Assembly: GCA_963716925.1 (NCBI GenBank)
Contig: CAVQUX010000018.1
Coordinates: forward strand, 408,346 to 472,345
Length of the DNA: 64,000 nucleotides
Origin: DAISKN01 sp963716925
GTDB lineage: Bacteria; Acidobacteriota; Vicinamibacteria; Marinacidobacterales; SMYC01
Direction: 5' to 3'
In this document: piece by piece, positions 7,476-15,474 of the stretch
Position numbering within the stretch: position 1 is the stretch's first letter
Layout: the number at the start of each line of letters is the position of its first letter
Notes under the pieces: generated by a model
Told to the model about the DNA's origin: nothing
Seen by the model: only the letters and a program-made list of their open reading frames with translations
Databases searched by the model: none
Position numbers and translations under genes: made by a program

Positions 7476-8987
7476 ATGGCCGACCCGGATCTCGTGGACG
7501 TCCTGCGCCGGGGGACGGAAACGTGGAACCGGTTCCGCGAGGAGCACCCTGAGTCCCAGTCTCCCAACCTTTCCCGGGCGGAGCTCCAGGGACTGAATCT
7601 CGAGGGGATCGATCTCCACGGCGCGAACCTCACCGGCGCCAACCTCGCGGACGCGACGCTCACCGGCGCCCGCCTCACCGAGGCACAGCTTTCCCAGGCG
7701 AAGGCCCCGCGGGCGCGGTTCGACGGCGCCGTCCTCCAGCGAGCGCGGCTCACGGGTGCGAACCTCTCCCAGGCGTCGATGGTCGAAGCCGATCTGACGG
7801 GCGCCGACCTCACGCGGGCCCAGCTCGTCGAGACCCGCCTCTCCCGGGCCAATCTCTCGGGGGGCCAGCTCCAGATGGCGAACGCCTCCCGCGCGGTCAT
7901 GGACAAGGCCCAGCTTCCGGTCGCCAATCTCAAGCGAGCCATCCTTTCGGCGGCGAACCTGGAGGGCGCGAAGCTTCCGGGAGCGATGCTCGAGGGCGCG
8001 CGGCTTCCGATGGCGAACCTGCGTCAGGCCGATCTCACGCGGGCCGAGGCCGCCAAGGCTCACCTCTGGAAGGCGGTGCTCTATGAGGCCAACCTCACCG
8101 GGGCGAGCCTGAGCGGGGCGGAGCTCGACGAAGCGGACGTCAGCCGGGCGCAGCTTCCTCTCGCGAACCTCGCCGAGGCGCGGCTCGCCAATAGCCGATT
8201 CATCAGCGCGGACATGAACCAGGTGAACCTGAGCCGCGCGTGCCTCAAAGGCGCCGATCTCTCGAAAGCGGACCTCACCGGGGCCCGACTGGTGGAAGCG
8301 GAGATGGTGCGGACGAACCTCGGGGGTGCCAAGCTCAGCCACTGCGAGCTCTCCCGGGCGCTCGTGATGAACTGCAACCTCACCCAGGCGATTCTCACGG
8401 AGAGCCGCCTCGACGAAGCGATCATCGCGGGATCGAGGCACGAGGGGATCGTCACCTCGAACCTCGCGCTCACACCCTCCGACGAGGCCGCGGTGCTGGT
8501 CGACGATCTCGAGATGGCCCACCTCATGGAGGCGCTGCTGCGGGAGCCCCGGTGGCGGGAGCTCATCTCCCGGAGCTCGCTCCGGATCGCGCTCCTCATC
8601 GGCCGTTTTCCCCAGTGGCGCCGGCCGCACCTCGACGCCATCCGGGAAGAGGTCCGCCGGTCGCATTACGCGCCGCTCGCGATCGACCTCGAGAGACCGG
8701 TCGGGCCCAAGCTACGCTCGGTCATCGCGAATCTGGCGCATCTCGCGAGGTTCGTCATCGCCGACCTGGCGGGAAGCCGCGCCTTCGCGAAGGAGCTCCA
8801 GCCGTTCAGCTTCACGCTCAAGGACCTGCCGCTCCAGGTCATCATGCCCGATGGCGAAGAGCCCCCGGAGCTTCCGGGTCTCTGGGCGATAGAGCCGTAC
8901 CGCTACCGGGACACGGAGCATCTGGTCGAGATCTTCGAAAAGGAGATCCTGCAGCCGCTCGAGCGGAAGCTTGCGGCGGTGCCATGA
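7476..8987 (+). CDS. Pentapeptide-repeat protein with C-terminal Rossmann-like nucleotide-binding domain
   Basis: Protein of 503 residues. Residues about 30-330 are about 60 tandem pentapeptides of the A(N/D)LxxA type (LHGANLTGANLADATLTGAR and so on), which fold as a right-handed quadrilateral beta helix. The remainder is a separate globular domain: VDDLEMAHLMEALLREP, then IALLIGRFPQWRRPHLDAIR, LAIDLERPVGPK and LAHLARFVIADLAG. That pattern recurs in cyanobacterial and other pentapeptide proteins as an alpha/beta domain resembling TIR/deoxyribosyltransferase folds; its activity is not known to me. The stop overlaps the next start (ATGA), tying it to the DNA-repair gene. Confidence 0.85.
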   Translation: MADPDLVDVLRRGTETWNRFREEHPESQSPNLSRAELQGLNLEGIDLHGANLTGANLADATLTGARLTEAQLSQAKAPRARFDGAVLQRARLTGANLSQASMVEADLTGADLTRAQLVETRLSRANLSGGQLQMANASRAVMDKAQLPVANLKRAILSAANLEGAKLPGAMLEGARLPMANLRQADLTRAEAAKAHLWKAVLYEANLTGASLSGAELDEADVSRAQLPLANLAEARLANSRFISADMNQVNLSRACLKGADLSKADLTGARLVEAEMVRTNLGGAKLSHCELSRALVMNCNLTQAILTESRLDEAIIAGSRHEGIVTSNLALTPSDEAAVLVDDLEMAHLMEALLREPRWRELISRSSLRIALLIGRFPQWRRPHLDAIREEVRRSHYAPLAIDLERPVGPKLRSVIANLAHLARFVIADLAGSRAFAKELQPFSFTLKDLPLQVIMPDGEEPPELPGLWAIEPYRYRDTEHLVEIFEKEILQPLERKLAAVP

Positions 8988-9526
8988 AATATCGCGTTCT
9001 CGCGAGCCCTCTCGGGAAGGTGGTCGCGGCGGGCGATTCCGAGGGGCTCCGGAAGCTGGAATTTCTGATCGGCCGCTACGGCGCGATCTCGATTCCGCGG
9101 GATTGGGAGGAAGACCGGACGTTCTCCCTGTTGCGGAGGGTGGAGGAGCAGCTGACCGCCTATTTCGAGGGAAGGCGCCGGTCCTTTTCGCTCCCTCTCG
9201 CTCCCGTCGGAACTCCGTTCCAGCGGCGGATCTGGGCGGAGCTCGAACGGATTCCCTACGGCGAGACCCTTTCGTACAGCGAGCTCGCGAAGCGGGCCGG
9301 GCGGCCGCGAGCCATCCGCGCCGCCGGCGCGGCCAACGGCCAGAACCCCATCTCGATCGTGATTCCATGCCATCGGGTGGTGGGCAAGGACGGGTCTCTC
9401 ACCGATTACGGTGGAGGCCTTGCGAAGAAGGCGGCGCTCCTCGAGCTCGAGGGGGTGGGTGTCTCCGAGCACTTGCGGACCCGCCCCTCCCGCGTGCATC
9501 CTGGCAGCGTCGCCCCTATGCCCTGA
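8984..9526 (+). CDS. ogt: Methylated-DNA--protein-cysteine S-methyltransferase (O6-alkylguanine repair)
   Basis: Protein of 180 residues that removes alkyl groups from O6-alkylguanine in DNA by irreversible transfer to its own cysteine. The DNA-binding helix-turn-helix (PFQRRIWAELERIPYGETLSYSELA) leads into NPISIVIPCHRVVGKDG, with acceptor Cys129 in PCHR. The usual GYxGGL is DYGGGL here. The N-terminal ribonuclease H-like domain is intact, so length is normal for Ogt/MGMT without an Ada domain. The ATG overlaps the preceding stop (ATGA), and lspA starts 3 bp after its stop, so it sits in an operon. Confidence 0.93.
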   Translation: MKYRVLASPLGKVVAAGDSEGLRKLEFLIGRYGAISIPRDWEEDRTFSLLRRVEEQLTAYFEGRRRSFSLPLAPVGTPFQRRIWAELERIPYGETLSYSELAKRAGRPRAIRAAGAANGQNPISIVIPCHRVVGKDGSLTDYGGGLAKKAALLELEGVGVSEHLRTRPSRVHPGSVAPMP

Positions 9527-9529
9527 GCC

Positions 9530-10105
9530 ATGATGAAGAAAATGCTCGAAAAGCCGCGCCGATGGGCCGTGGCGCTTCTGCTGCTGTTGATGACGGTAGC
9601 CTGCGACCAGGCGACGAAGCACGTCGCCGCGTCCACCTTCATCGACGCCATTCCCTATACCCTGGTGGGCGGATTCGTCGAGCTTTTCTATTCCGAGAAC
9701 CCGGGAGCGTTCCTGGGACTCGGCTCCGACTTTCACCACTCCACGCGGTTCTGGCTCTTCACCGTGGGGGTGAGCGGGCTTCTTCTGGTCTTCAGCGCGC
9801 GCCTCTTCCAGGCGACGAAGCCGGTGGAGCTCGTGGGATGGTCCCTGGTCATCGGCGGCGGTGCGTCGAACCTCATCGATCGTCTGCTGCGAGATGGCCG
9901 GGTCGTGGACTTTCTGCGCATCGGGTTCGGAGACCTGCGGACGGGGATCTTCAACGTCGCCGATGCCGCCATCGTCCTCGGACTGGTCTGCCTCTTCGCG
10001 TCCGCCCTGTGGCTCCGCAGCGACCGCCCCCGGATCGAGTACAATTCCCGGGACCGCCGAGAGGACGGTCTGGGCCGAATCGGCCGATTGGGAAAGTCGC
10101 TATGA
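9530..10105 (+). CDS. lspA: Lipoprotein signal peptidase (signal peptidase II)
   Basis: Inner-membrane aspartyl protease of 191 residues that cleaves the signal peptide of diacylated prolipoproteins just before the lipobox Cys. Four membrane segments are visible. Conserved blocks are ACDQATK, the SENPGAFLG strand, NLIDRLLRDGRVVDF and FNVADAAIV. The catalytic Asp pair should be Asp127 (VVDF) and Asp145 (NVAD). The window encodes several lipobox proteins that need it. The C-terminal 30 residues after WLRSDRP are a basic tail. The stop overlaps the next start (ATGA). Confidence 0.96.
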   Translation: MMKKMLEKPRRWAVALLLLLMTVACDQATKHVAASTFIDAIPYTLVGGFVELFYSENPGAFLGLGSDFHHSTRFWLFTVGVSGLLLVFSARLFQATKPVELVGWSLVIGGGASNLIDRLLRDGRVVDFLRIGFGDLRTGIFNVADAAIVLGLVCLFASALWLRSDRPRIEYNSRDRREDGLGRIGRLGKSL

Positions 10106-10536
10106 ACAGGGGTCGGGCCGCGTGGGTCCTCAAAGCGGGGCTTCTATTGAGCTTTCCGCTGGTGCTCTTGAGGTTTCCAGACTTGTCGGACGTTCCCTAT
10201 GTCTGGCTGACCGGCTATACCCATCACGAGCTCGAAGAGCTCTCGTACCTGGACCAGAATCGGCTCGAGGCGCGAACCGGGCTCGCCGAGGTTCCCGGCG
10301 GCTTCGATCGAGACCGCTCCTACCGGGGGCGAGCGGCCCATGCCATCGCGAGCTATCTGGGCACGAGGCGGTGGGGGCCCGACGTCACCCTGGCTCTCGG
10401 ATACCTCAAGGAGTACCTCCCGGCCCTCGTCGGCCAAGGGGAGGTCGATCCCGCGGATATCGCCGCGAACTATGCAGGCGTGACCTACGCGCTTCAGGAG
10501 GTGCGGCTTGGGCGCCGATCGAGTGAATTCCAATGA
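10102..10536 (+). CDS. Hypothetical protein with one N-terminal membrane segment
   Basis: Protein of 144 residues that I do not assign to a family. The N-terminus (RGRAAWVLKAGLLLSFPLVL) is a signal anchor. The rest is soluble and presumably periplasmic, with TGYTHHELEELSYLDQNRLE and then RAAHAIASYLGTRRWGPDV. It is real by context: its ATG overlaps the lspA stop, and its stop overlaps the start of the next gene, both as ATGA. Codon use matches the neighbours. The spacing suggests co-translation with lspA and the molybdopterin oxidoreductase. Confidence 0.75.
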   Translation: MNRGRAAWVLKAGLLLSFPLVLLRFPDLSDVPYVWLTGYTHHELEELSYLDQNRLEARTGLAEVPGGFDRDRSYRGRAAHAIASYLGTRRWGPDVTLALGYLKEYLPALVGQGEVDPADIAANYAGVTYALQEVRLGRRSSEFQ

Positions 10537-12563
10537 ATGAAACCGCCCGTACCGTCGGCACCTCGTGTGTCCTCGATTGTCCCGACGCCTGCGCTCTCGA
10601 GGTCACGGTCGAGGGGGGACGGGTCGCGAGGGTCGCAGCCGGGACCGGAAACGACGTCACGCGGGATTTCATCTGTTCCAAGGTCGGTCGATTCGCCGAC
10701 CGGCTGTACCACCCCGACAGGCTCCTCTACCCCATGCGCCGCCTCGCCAAGAAAGACCCCAAGGGTGAGGCTCGCTTCGAGCGCATCGACTGGGGCACCG
10801 CCCTCGCGACCATCACCGAGAAATTCCGCGAGATTCGGGAGACTCACGGCGGCGAAGCGATCCTCCCCTACAACTACGGGGGCTCGAACGGATTCCTCAC
10901 CGACGACCTCGTCGACAGCGCGTACTTCGCCCGCCTCGGGGCATCACGGCTGGGAAAGACCATCTGCGCGGCGCCCACCTCCGAGGTTGCGAAGGGGATG
11001 TACGGGAAGATGGCGGGCGTCGGGTTTCCCGACTACCCCGAGGCCGAATTCATCCTGATCTGGGGCGCCAACCCAAGGGCCTCCAACATCCACCTCGTGC
11101 CGTTCCTGCGGGAAGCGAAGGCGCGCGGGGCGTTCATCGCGCTCGTCGATCCCGTGCGCACCCTATCGGCCGATCTGATCGATCTCCACCTCCCGGTCTA
11201 TCCGGGCGCGGACCTTCCTCTCGCGCTCGGGATGATCCATCACTGGGCGGACAAGGGGCGCCTCGATCGCGCCTTTCTCGAAGCGAATGCCGTGGGCCTC
11301 GAAACGCTCCTCCATGCGGCGTCGGAGTGGAGCCTGGACCGAGCGGCGAAAGAATCGCGCGTCGACCGGGAGAGCATCCGTCTGCTCGCCGATCGCTATG
11401 CGGACGCGTCGCCCGCGATCCTTCGCTGCGGCTGGGGACTGGAGCGCAACCGCAACGGTGGCCAGGCGGCGGCGGCGATAATGGCGATGCCGGCGCTCCT
11501 GGGCAAGTTCGGCCTGCGCGGAGGCGGCTACACCCTCAGCAACAGCGGTGCGGGAAAGCTCGACTCGTCGAAGCTCTGGGAAACCTCTTCGTGGACGACG
11601 AGGGTCATCAATATGACGGAGCTCGCCCGGGTCCTGAACGAGCCGGACACTCTCGACGGGCCTCCGGTTCACGGGCTCTTCGTCTACAACTGCAATCCGG
11701 TGGCGACGGTGCCGGACCAGAACGGGATCCTGCGAGGACTCCTGCGCGAGGACCTCTTCACCGTGGTCTTCGAGCAGGTGATGACCGATACCGCCCGCTA
11801 TGCGGATATTCTCCTCCCGGCGACGACGTTTCTTGAGCACTACGACTTCAAGCGCTCGTATGGAAGCTACGTCGTCGGGGCGACGAAGCCGGTGATCGAT
11901 GCCTGCGGGGAAGCGCGCAGCAACGTCTCGGTGTTCGCCGAGCTCGGCCGCGCTCTCGGGTTCGAGGACGAGATCTTCCATTGGAAGGAGGCGGAGCTGC
12001 GGGAGAGGGTGGTCGCCGCCATCGAGCTGCAGGGAAAGCCGGTCTCGCCCGAGCCGTTCTCGAGGGGAGGGATCCACGGCTACGACTTCGACGGCGCCGC
12101 GAACCCCGTGCAGTTCGAAAGCGTCTTTCCCCAGACCGAGGACGGAAAGATCCATCTCGCTCCGCCGTGCCTCGGCCCCGAGCCCTACGCCTACGAGGAG
12201 ATCCACTCCGAATCGTTTCCTCTCTGTCTAATCACGCCGGCGAGCGCGAAGCTCGTGAGCAGCACCTTCGGGGAGTTCAACGTACAGGAGCTCCACCTCA
12301 CGATTCATCCCGAGGACGCCCGAACGCGGGGCATCGCCTCGGGGAATCGGGTGAGAGTCTGGAACGATCTCGGCGAGGTCGAGTGCGTCGCCCGCGTCGA
12401 CGCTCACGTGCGCGAGGGAGTCGTTTCCCTCCCCAAGGGCGCCTGGATGAAATCGTCCCTCAACGGGAGGACATCGACCGCGCTCACTCCGTCGAACGTA
12501 AACATGGTCGGCGGCGGCGCCTGCTTCAACGACGCCCGGGTCCAGGTCGCGCCGCTGCGCTGA
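10533..12563 (+). CDS. Molybdopterin-dependent oxidoreductase with N-terminal [4Fe-4S] site
   Basis: Protein of 676 residues of the DMSO-reductase superfamily. The N-terminal Molybdop_Fe4S4 domain has Cys residues in TSCVLDCPDACALEV and DFICSK, consistent with a [4Fe-4S] cluster. The molybdopterin domains (LYPMRRL, ILIWGANPRASNIH, YNCNPVATVPDQ) follow, and a C-terminal MGD-binding domain contains LITPASAKLVSSTFGEFN and TALTPSN. There is no Tat signal, so it is probably cytoplasmic. It resembles single-subunit oxidoreductases annotated only as molybdopterin family, and the substrate is unknown. Its ATG overlaps the previous stop. A minus-strand small gene ends 6 bp beyond. Confidence 0.9.
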   Translation: MNETARTVGTSCVLDCPDACALEVTVEGGRVARVAAGTGNDVTRDFICSKVGRFADRLYHPDRLLYPMRRLAKKDPKGEARFERIDWGTALATITEKFREIRETHGGEAILPYNYGGSNGFLTDDLVDSAYFARLGASRLGKTICAAPTSEVAKGMYGKMAGVGFPDYPEAEFILIWGANPRASNIHLVPFLREAKARGAFIALVDPVRTLSADLIDLHLPVYPGADLPLALGMIHHWADKGRLDRAFLEANAVGLETLLHAASEWSLDRAAKESRVDRESIRLLADRYADASPAILRCGWGLERNRNGGQAAAAIMAMPALLGKFGLRGGGYTLSNSGAGKLDSSKLWETSSWTTRVINMTELARVLNEPDTLDGPPVHGLFVYNCNPVATVPDQNGILRGLLREDLFTVVFEQVMTDTARYADILLPATTFLEHYDFKRSYGSYVVGATKPVIDACGEARSNVSVFAELGRALGFEDEIFHWKEAELRERVVAAIELQGKPVSPEPFSRGGIHGYDFDGAANPVQFESVFPQTEDGKIHLAPPCLGPEPYAYEEIHSESFPLCLITPASAKLVSSTFGEFNVQELHLTIHPEDARTRGIASGNRVRVWNDLGEVECVARVDAHVREGVVSLPKGAWMKSSLNGRTSTALTPSNVNMVGGGACFNDARVQVAPLR

Positions 12564-12568
12564 GCTTC

Positions 12569-12856
12569 CTACTTCAGCGTCATCTGGTGCTGGATCATGG
12601 TCAGGGCGCCGGTGAGTCGGCTGATCTTCCGGTTGCGCTGCTGCTGCGCCTGGGTGTCGTCGAGAGGCGGTTGGTTGCCGCGGGCCTCCGTCAGCACGCG
12701 ACCGATCTCGAACTGGAGCGAGGCGAGCTCCCCCTTGTTCAACTTCTTCAGGTGGGTGTGATTCAAGAGCAGGTAGCCTTCGGCAATCTGGGTCGCCATG
12801 CCGTATGCGCTGCCGCCGATGAAGCTGGCCATGGGGATCTCCACGTATTGTTCCAC
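12569..12856 (-). CDS. Conserved-looking small hypothetical protein
   Basis: About 95 residues from a GTG at 12856 (VEQYVEIPMASFIGGSAYGM...), rich in charged residues and ending TGALTMIQHQMTLK. The block GSAYGMATQIAEGYLLLNHT is unlikely to be noncoding. I recognise no characterised family. An alternative start is the ATG at IPM. A longer open frame extends upstream but would overlap the divergent permease gene and has poor composition. No signal peptide or membrane segment. It is convergent with the molybdopterin oxidoreductase (6 bp gap) and divergent from the permease. Confidence 0.6.
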   Translation of the reverse strand: MEQYVEIPMASFIGGSAYGMATQIAEGYLLLNHTHLKKLNKGELASLQFEIGRVLTEARGNQPPLDDTQAQQQRNRKISRLTGALTMIQHQMTLK

Positions 12857-12890
12857 GATTCCGGGGAGGCCACAATAGAATGACCGTCCG

Positions 12891-14219
12891 ATGACGGTCC
12901 CCGCGGCACTTCTTCTCGCCCTCGGAGCGCTCGCGAAGAATCTCCTCAGGAGCGCGCTCGCCATGGTGGGCCTCGTGATCGGCGTAGGCGCAGTGGTCAC
13001 CATGGTCGCGCTCGGCCGGGGAGCCCAGGAGCAGGTCGCTGGCGAAGTCTCTCAGGCGGGCACCAACCTGATTTACATCCGCGCCGGCAACTACGTGCGC
13101 GGCGGGGACGCGGTCCGAATCCCCTCGGGATTCGGAAGGGCGACGACCCTTACCGAAAGTGATGCCGCCGCGATTGCCGGCATCGCGGGCGTCGCCGAGG
13201 TGACGCCGGTGGTCGAGGACCGCGCGCCTCTCACCGCGGACAAGGAAGGATTCGCCCCAATCGTGGGCTGCGGCGCTTCCTTCGCCTCGATCCAGGGAAT
13301 CGAGACGACTCGAGGACGGTTCTTCACCGAGGGCGAGGCCGGAGTCGCCGTAGTCGGAAGCCTCGTGAACGACGTCGTTTTCGGACCGGGCGTCGATCCC
13401 GTCGGACGGGAGCTCCTCGTTCGCGGGAGCCCGTTCGAAGTCGTCGGCGTCGTCGGCGGAGACGACCGCGTGCTGGTGCCCTTCGAGAGCCTCCAGAAGA
13501 TTCTCGGTTCCGAGCATCTCGACGGCATCACCGCCGCCGCCGAGACGGCGGGCGAGGCGACGCGCATCGCTTCCGAGGCGCGGGCGCTTCTCCGGTCGCG
13601 GCACGGGCTCGACGATCCGGGGAAGTCGAAGAGCCTGCCGCGGGCGAAGGGTCCCTTCGCGATGAGAGGCACGGGCCTCGTGCCCGACGACTTCACCATC
13701 CGGACCGAGGCGGCTCGGGCGCTCACCGAGGGCCTCTACACTCCGGCCGCGGCCCTGGTGCTCGCGAGCATGCCGAGACTCGACGAGGTGACGTCGGAAG
13801 AGATGGTCTCGACCCTGGCGCGGGCGAACGCGACGATGACTCTGCTCCTTCTGAGCATCGCGTCGGTGTCGCTGGTAGTGGGAGGCATCGGCATCATGAA
13901 CGTGATGCTTCTCTCGGTGACCGAGCGCACCAGGGAAGTGGGTCTCCGGCTGTCGGTCGGAGCGAGGACCCGGGACGTCCTGTTCCAGTTCCTTCTGGAA
14001 GCGATCGCTCTCAGCCTCGCCGGCGGCGCCCTCGGAATCCTCTTCGGCGTCGCGAGCGCCTACGCGGTGACCGAAATCCTCGAGTGGCCGACCCGGGTCT
14101 CCGCGAACGCGGTGGCCCTCGCCTTCGGGCTGGCGTTCGCGGTGGGGGTGGTCTTCGGCTACTACCCGGCGCACCGGGCATCGAGGCTCGATCCGATCGA
14201 CGCGCTTCGGTTCGAATGA
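12891..14219 (+). CDS. FtsX/MacB-type ABC transporter permease (no adjacent ATPase)
   Basis: Protein of 442 residues. There is an N-terminal membrane helix (LLRSALAMVGLVIGVGAVVTM), a MacB-type periplasmic core domain (about 45-300) and three C-terminal helices with the FtsX signature (GGIGIMNVMLLSVTERTREVGLRLSVGAR) ending PAHRASRLDPIDALRFE. It is a type VII mechanotransmission permease, probably acting on lipoproteins or exported peptides with an outer-membrane partner. No ATPase or membrane-fusion gene adjoins it; the nearest suitable ATPase is at 18222, followed by a paralogous permease. Whether that ATPase serves both is untested. Confidence 0.9.
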   Translation: MTVPAALLLALGALAKNLLRSALAMVGLVIGVGAVVTMVALGRGAQEQVAGEVSQAGTNLIYIRAGNYVRGGDAVRIPSGFGRATTLTESDAAAIAGIAGVAEVTPVVEDRAPLTADKEGFAPIVGCGASFASIQGIETTRGRFFTEGEAGVAVVGSLVNDVVFGPGVDPVGRELLVRGSPFEVVGVVGGDDRVLVPFESLQKILGSEHLDGITAAAETAGEATRIASEARALLRSRHGLDDPGKSKSLPRAKGPFAMRGTGLVPDDFTIRTEAARALTEGLYTPAAALVLASMPRLDEVTSEEMVSTLARANATMTLLLLSIASVSLVVGGIGIMNVMLLSVTERTREVGLRLSVGARTRDVLFQFLLEAIALSLAGGALGILFGVASAYAVTEILEWPTRVSANAVALAFGLAFAVGVVFGYYPAHRASRLDPIDALRFE

Positions 14220-14246
14220 CTCCGCGCCCTGTCTTTAGGGCCTTTA

Positions 14247-14268
14247 GGTCATTAAGGGTATAATGACC
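14247..14268 (+). promoter_or_regulatory. Operator-promoter of the toxin-antitoxin operon
   Basis: A perfect 8-bp inverted repeat, GGTCATTA - 6 bp - TAATGACC, overlaps a consensus TATAAT (14259-14264). The ATG of the antitoxin follows at 14271, about seven bases after the -10, so transcription would start at or next to the start codon. An inverted repeat covering the -10 is typical of Phd/YefM autorepression. A TTTAGG direct repeat lies just upstream (14233-14248). Confidence 0.75.
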
Positions 14269-14270
14269 AT

Positions 14271-14582
14271 ATGAGCAAGAGAGGGACTGCGGTAAGCGTG
14301 GCGGACGCGAAACGGGGCTTTTCCGATTTGCTCGGGCGGGTCGCCTACGGGAGGGAGACGATACTGATCACTCGGCGTGGCAAACCGATGGCGCGCCTCG
14401 TACCCGTCGACGATGGATCGGCGGACAGACCGGTTGTCAGCCACCGCGGTTGGCTCGAGGAGGACGATCCCTTCTTCGCGATCGTCGATGAGATCGTGTC
14501 GGACCGCGTGAATCACAGGCCAAGGGTCCTTTCTTCCCGGCGACGCGAAGCAACGCGTCGGAGCTCACGGCGGCCCGGATGA
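14271..14582 (+). CDS. Phd/YefM-family antitoxin
   Basis: Protein of 103 residues. The N-terminal Phd fold is clear: AVSVADAKRGFSDLLGRVAYGRETILITRRGKPMARLVPVDD. This domain binds the operator as a dimer, and the C-terminal part (RGWLEEDDPFFAIVDEIV) should wrap around the toxin. The last 20 residues are Arg/Ser-rich and may be dispensable. The stop overlaps the toxin start (ATGA), so antitoxin and toxin are co-translated. No Shine-Dalgarno precedes the ATG, which fits a leaderless message. Confidence 0.9.
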   Translation: MSKRGTAVSVADAKRGFSDLLGRVAYGRETILITRRGKPMARLVPVDDGSADRPVVSHRGWLEEDDPFFAIVDEIVSDRVNHRPRVLSSRRREATRRSSRRPG

Positions 14583-14989
14583 CCGGCTACCTGCTCGACA
14601 CCAACGTGCTATCGGAGTTGATGAAGAAGGCCCCCTCCGCAGCCGTGGTCCGCCGGGTAGGACAGATCGCGAGAAGCGAGCTCTTCACTTCGTCGGTTTG
14701 TTTCATGGAGCTCCGCTTCGGAGCGGCGAGACATCCCCGGGGAGATGCCCTTTGGAATCGGATTCGGGAAGAGATCGAGCCCTTGGTGTCCATCCTGCCG
14801 GTCGGCTACGAGGAGGCTGCCCGGGCGGGAGAAATTCTCGCGAAGCTCGAGAAGCAAGGGACTCCCATCGGTGTCGAAGACGTGCTCATCGGCTCGACGG
14901 CACTGGTACACGGTATCCAGGTCGCCACTCGCAACGTGAAGCACCTCGTCCGGATCGAAGGTTTATCGGTGGAGAGCTTCTGGGCTTGA
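14579..14989 (+). CDS. vapC: PIN-domain ribonuclease toxin (VapC/FitB type)
   Basis: Protein of 136 residues. PIN-domain acidic residues are in place: Asp in YLLDTNVLSELMK (strand 1), Glu in CFMELRFGAARHP, and the acidic group in GVEDVLIGSTALV. These coordinate Mg2+/Mn2+ for cleavage of RNA, in VapC often tRNA or rRNA. FitB-like members share the DTNVLSEL start. It is translationally coupled to the antitoxin. The next gene is convergent, 12 bp away. VapC normally pairs with VapB, but pairing with a Phd-type antitoxin is common. Confidence 0.93.
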   Translation: MTGYLLDTNVLSELMKKAPSAAVVRRVGQIARSELFTSSVCFMELRFGAARHPRGDALWNRIREEIEPLVSILPVGYEEAARAGEILAKLEKQGTPIGVEDVLIGSTALVHGIQVATRNVKHLVRIEGLSVESFWA

Positions 14990-15000
14990 CGCAATTCGAA

Positions 15001-15474
15001 TCAAGGCCGGTGCGTCCGGTGGGGATCGGTCGCCCCGGGATCCAGCGGCTCCGCTAGGAACGGGAGCTCGATCTCGTAGCGCTCTCCCTCGTGAACGAGC
15101 GCGACGACGGCGCGGCTCTCTTCTTCGACGACGGGTTTTCCGCGGGCGATCCAGCTCTCCCCGTACTCATCGATTTCGAGAACGAGGATCTCCGCCTCTT
15201 CCGCCCCGGGACGAAGCACGGTGACCGTCACCTCGGACGCGGCGGAAGCCGGAAGCTCGTTGCGGACGGCGTCGGTCAGATAGACCCGATGGCTCCCTTT
15301 CGGGTCGAGCAGCACTTCGAAATGAAGGTCTCCGTGCATGAGGACGACGCCTCCATGGTGAGGCGAGTGATCGCCGTGAGCGACCGCCGCCGGGGCCTGG
15401 CTCTTCGGAGGCGTGGGCTCGCTCGAGCAGGAGACGAGGAACAGCAGCAGGAACGCCGCTTCAAGTCTCGTCAT
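15001..15474 (-). CDS. His-rich lipoprotein
   Basis: Protein of 157 residues with a lipoprotein signal (MTRLEAAFLLLFLVSC). The mature N-terminus carries HGDHSPHHGGVVLMHGDLHF, then a beta-rich domain (FEVLLDPKGSHRVYLTDAVR, LVLEIDEYGESW). The HHGGVV...GDLHFEV layout is common in small periplasmic proteins near metal-efflux or copper systems and at the N-terminus of some RND adaptor proteins. Metal binding is inferred from the His cluster only. The start overlaps the end of the upstream peptidase gene by 14 bp, so the two are co-transcribed. Confidence 0.75.
   Translation of the reverse strand: MTRLEAAFLLLFLVSCSSEPTPPKSQAPAAVAHGDHSPHHGGVVLMHGDLHFEVLLDPKGSHRVYLTDAVRNELPASAASEVTVTVLRPGAEEAEILVLEIDEYGESWIARGKPVVEEESRAVVALVHEGERYEIELPFLAEPLDPGATDPHRTHRP

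Noticed and set aside
12228..14174. Very long minus-strand open frame opposite the permease
   Set aside because: Composition is His/Arg/Asp-rich shadow coding typical of GC-rich DNA; the plus strand has clear FtsX motifs.
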